From CALRWV02 sp943371965 (GTDB taxonomy: Bacteria > Bacteroidota > JABWAT01): a stretch of 64,000 nt of DNA. The notes beneath the pieces were generated by a model. The model worked only from the letters and a program-made list of their open reading frames with translations, did not search any database and had not been told where the DNA came from. Shown piece after piece: positions 35,308 to 44,029 of the stretch. The stretch covers positions 62,001 through 126,000 of the forward strand of contig CALRWV020000007.1 of NCBI GenBank assembly GCA_943371965.1. Direction: 5' to 3'. A program made the position numbers and the translations under genes. Numbering within the stretch: position 1 is the stretch's first letter; each line of letters opens with the position of its first letter.

Positions 35308-37286
35308 GCAGATATTGCTTTCATCTGTTTCATTTTTTTCTGAATATCATGAAGTGTTTTTGAAAACCTCTCATATATTTTGGGACGATGATCATTGGTG
35401 TGAAGTTTAATTCTGTGGGCATCTATTAAAATACCACCAGTTCCATTTGATATATTTTTCCTTTTGAAATTCCATGTCCACATTGAAAGCAGCAAAAGAT
35501 TCAGTAATCCGGTAAAATCATTACCTGTCTGATCTACCTGTTTATTTTTTTCTTTTTCAAATACCTTCATATTCGGAAAAAAGTCATAAATCCAATTATT
35601 CATCGCTAGAATATTATATCCAGCGGATTTTTCATTTACAGGTTGCAGATAGATTAACTGATGGGCAGTATAAAAATCGTGCTGGTAACCAATTGCAGCA
35701 GCCATTTCATCAACAACATAATTAAAGCAGAGTGGATGAAAATTTCTGTTGATTTTTGCAAGTAGCCTGAAAATTGTATAACTGATCCAAACCCTGTTTT
35801 TCTTTGTCACAATAAATAAATCGACATCTTTTTCATCTGCATGATTTGCATGTGCAGTTCCACCTGAAAAATACAAATACCTTACAAATGGAATAGCTGA
35901 AATCAATTTAACAGTTTTCATGCTTTGATGAATATAAACCTTATTTTCTTCAATCTGTTTCAGCCGCCCTGAATAAGTCTGCGTTGATGGATAAAAAAAC
36001 AAAAAACCATTTTCTTCGCGGATCAATTCATTAAATTCATCCAGCATAAAACTCAGAGTAGAATTAAATGACTCAAGGCTGCATTCAATTTTATAAAGAC
36101 TTCTGTACAAATCATTCCCTGAAACAGGACAATTAAAAATGGCTGAATAAATTCCGCTTGTAAAAATGCCATCAATAATTTCATCAGAATGGAAATCTGG
36201 AATTGATACTTTTACTGTTGCAGACGAACTTATTTCCTCAAAAATTGGTATTATTTTTTCACTGAACGAATTCCATGAATATTTCAGATCAATCATCTCC
36301 TGATTTTTATCTGCTGATTTCAATCCAGTAAGTTGCCTGAAACCATCTGCAATTTCATGAACGGAATTTGCATCAACTGAAATTCCATTTCCTACTGTGA
36401 GAAGTTCACATAAAGCCGGGGTTTTAGAAACTAGAACAGGTTTGTCCAAATGAATTGCCTCCAAAACCGGGATTCCAAATCCTTCAATATGTGATAAATT
36501 GACCAATCCAGATGAATTTTTCAGTAAACGGTGTACTTCATTTTCATTTGAATATCCCAAGTATTTCACGTTCGGAACATGATTGATTTCTGAAATAAAT
36601 TCATGAAAATATTTATTGTCTGAATGCTGTTTTCCAATTATCAGCAGTTCAAATTCAGATAACCCTGAAAGTTGAAAACCTTTAATCATTTTCAGAATAT
36701 TTTTTTTTGGTTCAATATTTCCCAGATAAATAAAATATTTTTTTTGCATCATGTCAGAACTGTTGCCATTTAAACTGGGAAAAACTGTTCCAGGTGAAAT
36801 GACAGCAATTTTAGCTTCCTGCACATTATAATGCTTTATGATTTCAAATTTTGAATAGTCACTGACGGTCAGAATTTTTCTGGAGTTTTTAAGTGTATGA
36901 AGAATTCTTTTCTGATAGAACAATTTTGTACGCGTACTGTAAAATTGCGGATGTGTAAGGAAAGAAATATCATGGATAGTTGCGATGGACGGAACAGGAA
37001 ACAGGTAAGGAATAAAATAATTTGGAAAAACGGCAATATCAGCATTAACAAGGGGCAGGTTGGCAAACAAATCAATATTGATCAGTTTATGCCAATTTGT
37101 TTCCCCGTAAAAAACGGATTTCAGTTTTGGATGTTCATCACCAATAAAATATTTTGAAGTCCCCCCGGCTGCAACAATATTTTCAATTGCCGGGCTATCC
37201 AAAAGTGTTTTTAAAAACCCGAGACAGTATGTTCCTGTTCCTGAGTGTAACTGGTTTATGGTAGATGTATCAATGAATACATTCAT
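35304..37286 (-). CDS. Fusion: GT4 glycosyltransferase + winged-helix/nucleotidyltransferase domain
   Basis: 660 residues. Residues about 1-345 are GT-B, family 4: N-terminal IDTSTINQLHSGTGTYC, YFIYLGNIEPKKNILKMIKGF near 187, and the donor motif HIEGFGIPVLEAIHLDKPVLVS near 263 with the EX7E-type glutamates. After a linker, residues about 365-460 resemble a helical winged-helix module (FNCPVSGNDLYRSL). Residues about 465-570 are a nucleotidyltransferase-like domain: IPFVRYLYFSGGTAHANHADEKDVDLFIV (GG near 475, Asp487/489 metal ligands), then RVWISYTIFR. The two parts are normally separate genes. It starts the cluster, 42 bp after the GGDEF gene's stop. Confidence 0.85.
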   Translation of the reverse strand: MNVFIDTSTINQLHSGTGTYCLGFLKTLLDSPAIENIVAAGGTSKYFIGDEHPKLKSVFYGETNWHKLINIDLFANLPLVNADIAVFPNYFIPYLFPVPSIATIHDISFLTHPQFYSTRTKLFYQKRILHTLKNSRKILTVSDYSKFEIIKHYNVQEAKIAVISPGTVFPSLNGNSSDMMQKKYFIYLGNIEPKKNILKMIKGFQLSGLSEFELLIIGKQHSDNKYFHEFISEINHVPNVKYLGYSNENEVHRLLKNSSGLVNLSHIEGFGIPVLEAIHLDKPVLVSKTPALCELLTVGNGISVDANSVHEIADGFRQLTGLKSADKNQEMIDLKYSWNSFSEKIIPIFEEISSSATVKVSIPDFHSDEIIDGIFTSGIYSAIFNCPVSGNDLYRSLYKIECSLESFNSTLSFMLDEFNELIREENGFLFFYPSTQTYSGRLKQIEENKVYIHQSMKTVKLISAIPFVRYLYFSGGTAHANHADEKDVDLFIVTKKNRVWISYTIFRLLAKINRNFHPLCFNYVVDEMAAAIGYQHDFYTAHQLIYLQPVNEKSAGYNILAMNNWIYDFFPNMKVFEKEKNKQVDQTGNDFTGLLNLLLLSMWTWNFKRKNISNGTGGILIDAHRIKLHTNDHRPKIYERFSKTLHDIQKKMKQMKAISA

Positions 37287-37328
37287 GCTTTTATTTTCTT
37301 GAGGATTATTTTAAAAGTCAGATAAAAT

Positions 37329-40100
37329 TCATATTATGGTTTTATTTCGTCCCGATTCTTTCGCTTTGTATAATTTCTGATCAGCATGACCGACAAGTTC
37401 AGCTTTAGTGCTGGCATTTTCAGGATAGTTTGAAATACCGATTGAAACTGTAACTTTCATTCCGGCAGCGATCGATTCCCAATCATAATCCTGAATTGCC
37501 AATCTGATTCTCTCATTGATGATAAAGGCTTCATTGCTGTCAGTAAATGGAAACAGAATAAAAAATTCTTCCCCACCATAACGCCCAACCTGGTCAACTG
37601 AACGCACCTGATCCTGCAATATTTTTGCAAGTTGCTGAAGCACCACATCCCCTGTATGATGAAAATAGGTGTCGTTTATTTTTTTGAAAAAATCTATATC
37701 AATAAATGCAGCAGACAGACTGTGATTGAATCTGACAGATCTTTCAAACTCATCATCAATTATTTCGTCCAATGTTCTTCTGTTGAATACCTTGGTCAAT
37801 CCGTCAATCCGTGCAAGTTTTTCAAGTTCTTCTGTCCGTTTCTTGACTTCCCTTTCAAGAATTTCAATCCTTCTTTCTTTGCTTTTGGAATAATATCTGC
37901 TCAAATAAATAATTATGATTATCAAAAGTATCGGTACCAGAATTTTAATCCATGTCCTTTGCCACCAGGGAAATAATATGTTAAAACTGACTCTTGTTAC
38001 CGGTGTGAAATCATAACTGTTCCAGATTCTGGATTTTACTTCAAAAAAATATTTCCCCGGTTTCATGTTTGAAAACGTAGTTGATCTGTCTTTTCCAGCA
38101 TAAACCCATGTGCTGTCCAGTCCTACCATTCTGTAATAATATTCAGTCAACTCCGGTTCTGAATAACTGAGCGTGATAAATTCAAAACGCAGGTAATTCT
38201 GGTCATATGATAAAACAATTTTTTCTGCCGGCTGAAAAGATTTATCAAAAGAAAGAAAACGTTCAATATCTGTTTTGACGAATTCCGATGAATTATAGAT
38301 TGGGGATGCTGAAAATGAAACCAATCCGGAAGAGGATGACCAAACAATATCATTTTTACCGGATTCAGAAAATATCTCTGACGAAAGATTTAATGTTTGA
38401 AGTCCTTGTGACTTTGAATAGGAGACAAAATGTCCGTTCAGAAAATGATTGAATCCGCCTGGGGTTAAAACCCATATTTCACCTGTTTCTGATTCATGAA
38501 TGGCTTTTATTCCGTTCCCGTTCAAACCATTGTCAGTCGTAAATTTTTTCGCGACCCCGTTTTCAATTCTCACAATTCCATCGTAACATCCGATCCACAA
38601 TCTGTTTTTCCTGTCACAGAGGAAAGTTGTTATGTTTTCATTTTTATAAACGGGAACTGAAGAAGAATCAAACAAGATTGAATCCGGTGAAGAAAATCCG
38701 TAAACACCTCTATTGGTGAGCGTATAAATATTTTTCCCGGTGTCTGAAATGATTTCCAGAATTTTAATGCTGTTAATTGAGCTTCTGGTTTTCAGTTTTC
38801 TGAATTGATTGTTTTCATACAAATAAAAACCGTCATTTATCTTTAACATAGCATTGCCAAGAATATTTTTATTGAACCTCGCCGATGTTACCTTCTGGTT
38901 GTTTTTAAGGACTTCCTGAATAACTACTGGGCTTGAGCTTGTTAGAGAAGATATTCGACCGTCATTACCCAAACTGTAACTTTCATCATTGATTTTAAAG
39001 ACGAGAACAGACGAAAAAGCAGAAATTTCTTTAATTACTTCGGATTGGGATTTTGAATAAAGGAACACACCATAATCGGAACCCAACAGCAACGCTGAAT
39101 TGGAATAGTCACTTACACTGTTGATTGGAAGTTTTTTCCCGTTCCAATAAACTGGTTTTGAACTGAAAAAGGAAGGTTTCAAACGGGTAAGTCCACCTTC
39201 TGACGAAACCCATAGAAGGTCTTTGTCTGTTCCACTGAAAGTTCTGTAAATAATATTTGACAATAAACCATTGTCTGAGTTCAAAACATTGACAGTTGAA
39301 TCGGAAAAATTATAAATGTAAAGCCCGGTTGTAGTTGAAGCTAACAGTTTATTGTTAAGAGTGTAAAGATGGTTAAGCTGACTTCCTTTTTGAAATCCAA
39401 ATTTTAATTTATCCAGTCTCTGATTGGTAAAATCATATTGAAAAATAAACTTGTCTGTTCCAATAAATATTTTTTTTCCCGAAACATCAAATCGCGAATA
39501 ACGGATTTCATTGTCTTTCATTTCAAGAATGGGTAATGGTTTTGAATAGCTGGTATCAAATTCAAAGATTTGATTCGGATAACTGATATAAATCCTTCCC
39601 CTGAATGTATGAATTGAATTTATTCTTCCATCCGGGTTTGTAAAATTGGTCTTGAAGATAATTTTTTCATCTTTGTAAAGTGATAAATCCTTATTGGTTG
39701 CAATCCATAAATTTCCGTCATCATTCAATTTAATAAACTGCTTTTCATTGGTCGCAGCAATATTCCTCTTGCCGATCAAAACATACTTATCTCTTTGAAG
39801 ATGATAAACTCCAAGTTCACTGTTGATAAAAATATCATTTGAATTGCCATTAATTATTTCCAGAATTTTATCATTTGCGGAATCCAGGATAAAAGGAAAT
39901 CGCTCAAATTTCAATCCATTGAATTTGTACAGTTCTGTTTCTGAAGCAATCCACAAATAACCATCTGATGTTTGAGTTATTTGTTTGGAAAATGGAATAG
40001 GAAGTCCTTCCTCAATTGTATAATGCTTTAAAATGTAATTTTGTGGAAAAATTACAGTGGGAATGAGCAAAATGAATAGATATGGAAAGAATTTGGACAT
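37329..40100 (-). CDS. Two-component-like propeller sensor with Y_Y_Y domain and GGDEF diguanylate cyclase
   Basis: 923 residues from ATG 40100; an upstream ATG at 40193 would precede the promoter. Signal peptide to about residue 20. Residues about 20-640 form regulator-propeller repeats (motifs like DGYLWIASETELYKF, DDGNLWIATNKDL, NRLWIGCYDGIVR). Residues about 660-730 match the Y_Y_Y domain (LTEYYYRMVGLDSTWVY, GKYFFEVKSRIWN). One membrane helix near 745 and a short coiled coil follow, then GGDEF: DGLTKVFNRRTL, GRYGGEEFFILFP near 842, with an RSVD inhibitory I-site five residues before it. The usual histidine kinase is replaced by a cyclase that makes c-di-GMP, so an extracellular signal may set c-di-GMP. 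All active-site residues are present. Confidence 0.9.
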   Translation of the reverse strand: MSKFFPYLFILLIPTVIFPQNYILKHYTIEEGLPIPFSKQITQTSDGYLWIASETELYKFNGLKFERFPFILDSANDKILEIINGNSNDIFINSELGVYHLQRDKYVLIGKRNIAATNEKQFIKLNDDGNLWIATNKDLSLYKDEKIIFKTNFTNPDGRINSIHTFRGRIYISYPNQIFEFDTSYSKPLPILEMKDNEIRYSRFDVSGKKIFIGTDKFIFQYDFTNQRLDKLKFGFQKGSQLNHLYTLNNKLLASTTTGLYIYNFSDSTVNVLNSDNGLLSNIIYRTFSGTDKDLLWVSSEGGLTRLKPSFFSSKPVYWNGKKLPINSVSDYSNSALLLGSDYGVFLYSKSQSEVIKEISAFSSVLVFKINDESYSLGNDGRISSLTSSSPVVIQEVLKNNQKVTSARFNKNILGNAMLKINDGFYLYENNQFRKLKTRSSINSIKILEIISDTGKNIYTLTNRGVYGFSSPDSILFDSSSVPVYKNENITTFLCDRKNRLWIGCYDGIVRIENGVAKKFTTDNGLNGNGIKAIHESETGEIWVLTPGGFNHFLNGHFVSYSKSQGLQTLNLSSEIFSESGKNDIVWSSSSGLVSFSASPIYNSSEFVKTDIERFLSFDKSFQPAEKIVLSYDQNYLRFEFITLSYSEPELTEYYYRMVGLDSTWVYAGKDRSTTFSNMKPGKYFFEVKSRIWNSYDFTPVTRVSFNILFPWWQRTWIKILVPILLIIIIIYLSRYYSKSKERRIEILEREVKKRTEELEKLARIDGLTKVFNRRTLDEIIDDEFERSVRFNHSLSAAFIDIDFFKKINDTYFHHTGDVVLQQLAKILQDQVRSVDQVGRYGGEEFFILFPFTDSNEAFIINERIRLAIQDYDWESIAAGMKVTVSIGISNYPENASTKAELVGHADQKLYKAKESGRNKTII

Positions 40101-40121
40101 TTTTAAAGATTTTCGTTTCAG

Positions 40122-40153
40122 CAAAGCTAATAAAAATAATCTCATAACCGCAA
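40122..40153 (-). promoter_or_regulatory. Predicted GGDEF gene promoter (TTG-N21-TAGCTTTG)
   Basis: Minus strand: TTG at 40153-40151, a 21-bp spacer, then TAGCTTTG at 40129-40122, a full match to TAnnTTTG. It lies 21 bp upstream of the chosen ATG. Confidence 0.6.
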
Positions 40154-40251
40154 TTATTAACCCTGTTTTCTGATCGGTAAACTTAGGAAACAAAAATTGA
40201 AGTTATTAAATTTGGCTTTCTTTACTTTTTATTGGTCATCAGGAGTTTAAA

Positions 40252-41238
40252 ATGATCATTGTTACCGGCGGTGCAGGATTTATTGGAAGTTCAATGGTAT
40301 GGAAACTGAACCAACAGGGAATCACGGATATTTTAATTGTAGATCATTTGGGAACATCATCAAAATGGAAAAATCTGGTCAATTTGAAGTTTACTGATTT
40401 TGTTCACAAAGATGACTTCCTTAAAATGGTTGAAGACTGCAAAATGCCAAATGAGGTGAGTGCAATTATTCACATGGGTGCCTGTTCTTCAACAACAGAA
40501 AAAGATTCCGATTATTTAATGGAAAATAATTACCGTTATACTCTTAAACTGGCTGAATGGGCTCTTAGAATGAAGGTCAGATTTATTTATGCTTCCAGTG
40601 CTGCAACTTACGGTGATGGAAATTCAGGTTTTACCGATGATGATTCAATAATGGAAAACCTGAAACCGCTCAATATGTACGGTTATTCAAAACATCTGTT
40701 CGATTTGTGGGCGAAACGGAATTCAGTTCTCAATAAAATGGTAGGATTGAAGTTTTTCAATGTCTTTGGACCAAACGAATATCACAAAGATGATATGTCG
40801 AGCGTTGTGTTCAAATCTTTCCATCAAATCAAAGAATCCGGAAAGGTAAAACTTTTCAAATCATATCTTCCCAATTATAAAGATGGTGAACAATTGCGTG
40901 ATTTTATTTATGTTAAGGATTGTGTTGACGTAATTTGGTGGTTTTTGAACAATCCGCAATCAAATGGACTTTTCAATCTTGGAACCGGCAAATCACGGCA
41001 TTGGATTGATCTTGTTTCTACTACTTTCATATCAATGGGGATTGAACCAAAAATCGAATTTATTGATATGCCTGAAAATTTGAAAAATGCCTACCAGTAT
41101 TTTACAGAAGCAAAAATGTCAAAACTTTCTTCTGCAGGATGTAAAGTGCAATTTCATACTTTAGAGGACTCAATAAAAGATTATGTTCAGAATTATTTAA
41201 TTAAACCTGATCATTATTTACAGATTACAAATAAATGA
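40252..41238 (+). CDS. hldD: ADP-L-glycero-D-manno-heptose 6-epimerase
   Basis: 328 residues, standard for HldD, which finishes ADP-heptose for LPS core. The Rossmann loop is MIIVTGGAGFIGSSMVWKLN; next come DHLGTSSKWKNLVNL, HMGACSSTTEKDSDYLMENN near residue 78, the catalytic YASSAATYGDG and NMYGYSKHLFD (Tyr/Lys), and GLKFFNVFGPNEYHKDDMSSVV. All are diagnostic. The start is fixed by CAGGAG seven bases upstream. Together with gmhA it shows the organism makes heptosylated LPS or a heptose-bearing glycan; other pathway genes are outside the window. Confidence 0.95.
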   Translation: MIIVTGGAGFIGSSMVWKLNQQGITDILIVDHLGTSSKWKNLVNLKFTDFVHKDDFLKMVEDCKMPNEVSAIIHMGACSSTTEKDSDYLMENNYRYTLKLAEWALRMKVRFIYASSAATYGDGNSGFTDDDSIMENLKPLNMYGYSKHLFDLWAKRNSVLNKMVGLKFFNVFGPNEYHKDDMSSVVFKSFHQIKESGKVKLFKSYLPNYKDGEQLRDFIYVKDCVDVIWWFLNNPQSNGLFNLGTGKSRHWIDLVSTTFISMGIEPKIEFIDMPENLKNAYQYFTEAKMSKLSSAGCKVQFHTLEDSIKDYVQNYLIKPDHYLQITNK

Positions 41239-41355
41239 TAATGAATCAGTTATTGAATTAGTCTCTTACCTTTTCATTAGATTAATCTATTAAACCTGAA
41301 ACTTCAATTTTCTTTCCATTTACTTCCCTAATTTAGTTTATCTTTTCATACTGGC

Positions 41356-41386
41356 TTGACAATAATAGTAATGATTACTATTATTG
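41356..41386 (+). promoter_or_regulatory. dps promoter (TTGACA-N17-TATTAT; TTG-N20-TATTATTG)
   Basis: The -35 TTGACA at 41356-41361 and -10 TATTAT at 41379-41384 are 17 bp apart; read the Bacteroidota way it is TTG-N20-TATTATTG. The operator palindrome 41358-41388 covers it entirely. Confidence 0.75.
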
Positions 41387-41388
41387 TC
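41358..41388. promoter_or_regulatory. Perfect 31-bp palindromic operator upstream of dps (Fur/PerR-like)
   Basis: Two 15-base arms (41358-41372, 41374-41388) are exact reverse complements around one central G. The inner 7-1-7 core TAGTAAT-G-ATTACTA matches 5 of 7 positions per half of both the Bacillus PerR box and the Fur box. It overlies both core promoter hexamers, so binding would block transcription. Confidence 0.75.
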
Positions 41389-41416
41389 TTAATTAAATTA
41401 TTGAAAGATAAATAAA

Positions 41417-41881
41417 ATGAAAATTAACACTGGTCTTACCGAAAAATCCAGAAAAACAATTTCTGAGGGATTGTCAAAAATTCTTGCCGATACATACACT
41501 CTTGAACTCAAAACCCACAATTTCCACTGGAACGTTACCGGACCGAACTTCCCCCAATACCACAAAATGTTTGATGAACAATATTCTGAACTAAATAATG
41601 CGACTGATGGTTTGGCTGAACGAATCCGTTCATTGGGTTTTTTTGCCCCAGGTTCATATTCACAATTTGCAAAACTGACTTCTATTAAAGAAGCAAAAGG
41701 TATTCCATCCGCAGAAGTTATGATTAAAACTTTGTGTGAAGATCATGAACAAATGGCAAGAAATATTTCTGATCTGATTTCTTTGGCAGCATCAAACAAT
41801 GATCATGATTCTGCCGATTTACTGACCCAACGTCTTCATGAACATGAAAAAACTGCATGGATGCTGAGAAGCACTTTGTAA
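41417..41881 (+). CDS. dps: Dps-family ferritin-like DNA-protection protein
   Basis: 154 residues, a normal Dps size. Dodecameric miniferritin that oxidises Fe(II) with peroxide. The ferroxidase motif is LKTHNFHWNVTGPNFPQYHKMFDEQYSEL near residue 30 (His, Asp, Glu ligands). The C-terminus ends in the usual HEHEKTAWMLRS. Its promoter is covered by a perfect palindrome, implying repression by a metal- or peroxide-sensing regulator. A rubrerythrin gene follows 59 bp downstream without a terminator between, so they are probably co-transcribed. Confidence 0.95.
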   Translation: MKINTGLTEKSRKTISEGLSKILADTYTLELKTHNFHWNVTGPNFPQYHKMFDEQYSELNNATDGLAERIRSLGFFAPGSYSQFAKLTSIKEAKGIPSAEVMIKTLCEDHEQMARNISDLISLAASNNDHDSADLLTQRLHEHEKTAWMLRSTL

Positions 41882-41940
41882 TCAATTCAACATTTTAGAT
41901 TTTAACGTACGAAAAACTCAACAAAAAAAGGAGACCTCAC

Positions 41941-42357
41941 ATGGCAAACTTAAAATCAAGTAAAACCATTGAAAACTTAAAAGCTGCATTCGCAGGAGAA
42001 TCACAGGCAAACCGCCGTTATTTGTATTTTGCACGTCAGGCTGATATTGAAGGATATCCTGAAGCTGCAGGTGTTTTCAAAAATACAGCTGATGGCGAAA
42101 CAGGACACGCATTCGGTCACCTGGATTTCATTAAAGAAGTTGGCGATCCAGCTACTGGACTTCCAATCGGTGAAACTGCTGACAACCTGAAAGCTGCAGT
42201 TGCCGGTGAAACCTACGAATACACCGAAATGTATCCCGGTTTTGCAAAAACTGCTCGTGAAGAAGGTTTCGCTGAAGTTGCTGAATGGTTTGAAACTCTT
42301 GCAAGAGCAGAAAAATCACATGCAGGAAAATTTCAGTCAACCCTGAACACATTGTAA
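41941..42357 (+). CDS. Rubrerythrin lacking the rubredoxin domain
   Basis: 138 residues: the diiron four-helix part only, with no C-terminal CxxC rubredoxin (such short forms are called erythrins or sulerythrin-like). Two ExxH metal sites are visible: FAGESQANRRYLYFARQAD, DGETGHAFGH, and GETYEYTEMYPGFAKTA with RAEKSHAGKF. These proteins reduce hydrogen peroxide, needing an external electron donor. Start fixed by AAGGAG eight bases upstream. A hairpin terminator follows before the Fe-S protein, but these genes and DUF3501 often cluster, so a shared peroxide-defence role is plausible. Confidence 0.92.
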   Translation: MANLKSSKTIENLKAAFAGESQANRRYLYFARQADIEGYPEAAGVFKNTADGETGHAFGHLDFIKEVGDPATGLPIGETADNLKAAVAGETYEYTEMYPGFAKTAREEGFAEVAEWFETLARAEKSHAGKFQSTLNTL

Positions 42358-42381
42358 TCTGTTAGACATGTACTTGACAAG

Positions 42382-42412
42382 CCCTTCATTTTGCGATGAA
42401 GGGTTTTCCTTT
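42382..42412 (+). terminator. Intrinsic terminator after rubrerythrin
   Basis: Stem CCCTTCAT/ATGAAGGG (42382-42389, 42396-42403), 6-nt loop, then TTTTCCTTTT. Confidence 0.8.
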
Positions 42413-42442
42413 TCTCATCAATAAAACTGAGTCAAATAAATC

Positions 42443-43897
42443 ATGAGCCATACCGATTTAACCAACACCACTTACGATGTTTACAATCCGCTTTACTGGA
42501 ATGAGACTTCGCTTGATCACGAAATCAACCGTGTTTACGATATCTGCAACGGTTGCCGTTTGTGTTTCAATCTTTGTCCGTCTTTCCCTTCTCTTTTCAA
42601 CAATATTGACCTTCAAAGTGAAATCAATATGGCAAAGGCTGTTCAGGAAGGGAAAATTCAAGCACGTGATGAAAAAGCGATTTATGATGACCAGCGACCG
42701 GAAGGTGAACATGCTGTTGAAGCAAGTGATGAAGCTTTATTGACAGGCAAACCGGAAGCAATGACAAAAGAAGAAAAATGGAGAGTTGTTGATCTCTGCT
42801 ATCAATGTAAATTATGTGATCCAATTTGTCCATATACACCTGCAAAAGGACATGATTTTCAATTGGATTTCCCGAAACTGATGACTCGTGCACAAGCAAT
42901 CCGGTCCAAAAGGGATGGGATAAAAAACAATGATAAATTCTTGGCAAATACTGATTTATCAGGAAAACTTGGTACCACTTTCGCACCCCTAACAAATTGG
43001 GCAAACCATAATAAAGTAATCCGTTTCGCAATGGATAAAATTATCGGAATCCACAAAGACAGACAGCTTCCTGATTTCTACAGCGAAACACTTGAAAAAT
43101 GGTTCAGAAAAAATGAATCGAAACTTAAAGTGAATTCTGAATCAACTGAAAAAGTTGCAATTTTCGGTACCTGTTTTGTAGGAAACAATGACCCTCAGGT
43201 TGGAATTGCTGCAATTGAGATTTTAAAACATAACAACGTTGAAATTATTTATCCGAAACAGCAATGTTGCGGTGCCCCTTATCTTTCACCTGGCGACATT
43301 GAAGGTTTCAAAAAACAATCTCTTCCGAATATCCAGGAACTGGCAAAAGCAGTTGATAATGGATATAAAATTGTTGTTACCGGACCACCAACGTGCTCTC
43401 TGACAATCAAAACTGAATATCTCCATTACTTTGAAAAAAACGACACCAAGATTTATGAGCAGATTCAGAAAGTTGCAGCCAATACGTTTGATATTTCAGA
43501 ATATTTGATGACACTTCACAAACAGGGAAAATTAAAGACAGATTTCAAATCAGAAATTGGAACAGTAAATTATCACTTGTCATGCCATTTGAAAGCACAG
43601 AATATCGGTTATAAGAGCCGTGATTTGATGAAACTGATTCCAAACACGAAAGTTAATCTTATTGACAAATGTTCAGGCATGGATGGTGGATGGGGAATGA
43701 AATCTGAATATTTTGAAGAATCGATGGGAGTTGCAAAAAAGCTGATTACAACCTTCGAGAAAAAAGAATGCGACATCACCTGTTCTGATTGTACTTTGGC
43801 AGGAATGCAGATACTTCAGGCAAGTGATGGTAAAATAAAATCAAACCACCCGATTGTTGTTCTCCACAGAGCTTATGGTTTGGATAAAATTCAGTAA
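42443..43897 (+). CDS. GlpC/heterodisulfide-reductase-like Fe-S oxidoreductase
   Basis: 484 residues. N-terminal two-cluster ferredoxin: CNGCRLCFNLCP near residue 36 and CYQCKLCDPICPYTP near 121, giving two [4Fe-4S]. C-terminal CCG-domain pair: CFVGNNDP with CCGAPYLSPGD (near 275) and CHLKAQNIG with CSGMDGGWGMKSEYF (near 378), sites for a non-cubane cluster or thiol chemistry as in HdrB/GlpC. It is soluble, with no membrane segment. It sits between the rubrerythrin and DUF3501 genes, a pairing seen in other phyla. I infer electron supply to rubrerythrin, but the partner is not proven. Confidence 0.88.
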   Translation: MSHTDLTNTTYDVYNPLYWNETSLDHEINRVYDICNGCRLCFNLCPSFPSLFNNIDLQSEINMAKAVQEGKIQARDEKAIYDDQRPEGEHAVEASDEALLTGKPEAMTKEEKWRVVDLCYQCKLCDPICPYTPAKGHDFQLDFPKLMTRAQAIRSKRDGIKNNDKFLANTDLSGKLGTTFAPLTNWANHNKVIRFAMDKIIGIHKDRQLPDFYSETLEKWFRKNESKLKVNSESTEKVAIFGTCFVGNNDPQVGIAAIEILKHNNVEIIYPKQQCCGAPYLSPGDIEGFKKQSLPNIQELAKAVDNGYKIVVTGPPTCSLTIKTEYLHYFEKNDTKIYEQIQKVAANTFDISEYLMTLHKQGKLKTDFKSEIGTVNYHLSCHLKAQNIGYKSRDLMKLIPNTKVNLIDKCSGMDGGWGMKSEYFEESMGVAKKLITTFEKKECDITCSDCTLAGMQILQASDGKIKSNHPIVVLHRAYGLDKIQ

Positions 43898-43912
43898 ATA
43901 ATAAATATTTGT

Positions 43913-43939
43913 GTCATTCCGAACAAAGTGAGGAATCTC
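43913..43939 (+). repeat. Dispersed GTCATTC...GAATCTC repeat, copy 2
   Basis: GTCATTCCGAACAAAGTGAGGAATCTC, related to the copy at 14575-14602. It contains a GTG that spuriously extends the next frame to 43928; the real start is ATG 44030. Confidence 0.65.
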
Positions 43940-44029
43940 CCCGCATATCGAATTTCGGATTACTTCATTGGCATTGGTTCACAATTCTCCGGGAGACACA
44001 TCGTAGATTTTAAAATAAGGAAAAGAAAA

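Noticed and set aside
43928..44029. GTG start extending DUF3501
   Set aside because: The extension is translated dispersed repeat; ATG 44030 matches the family start.
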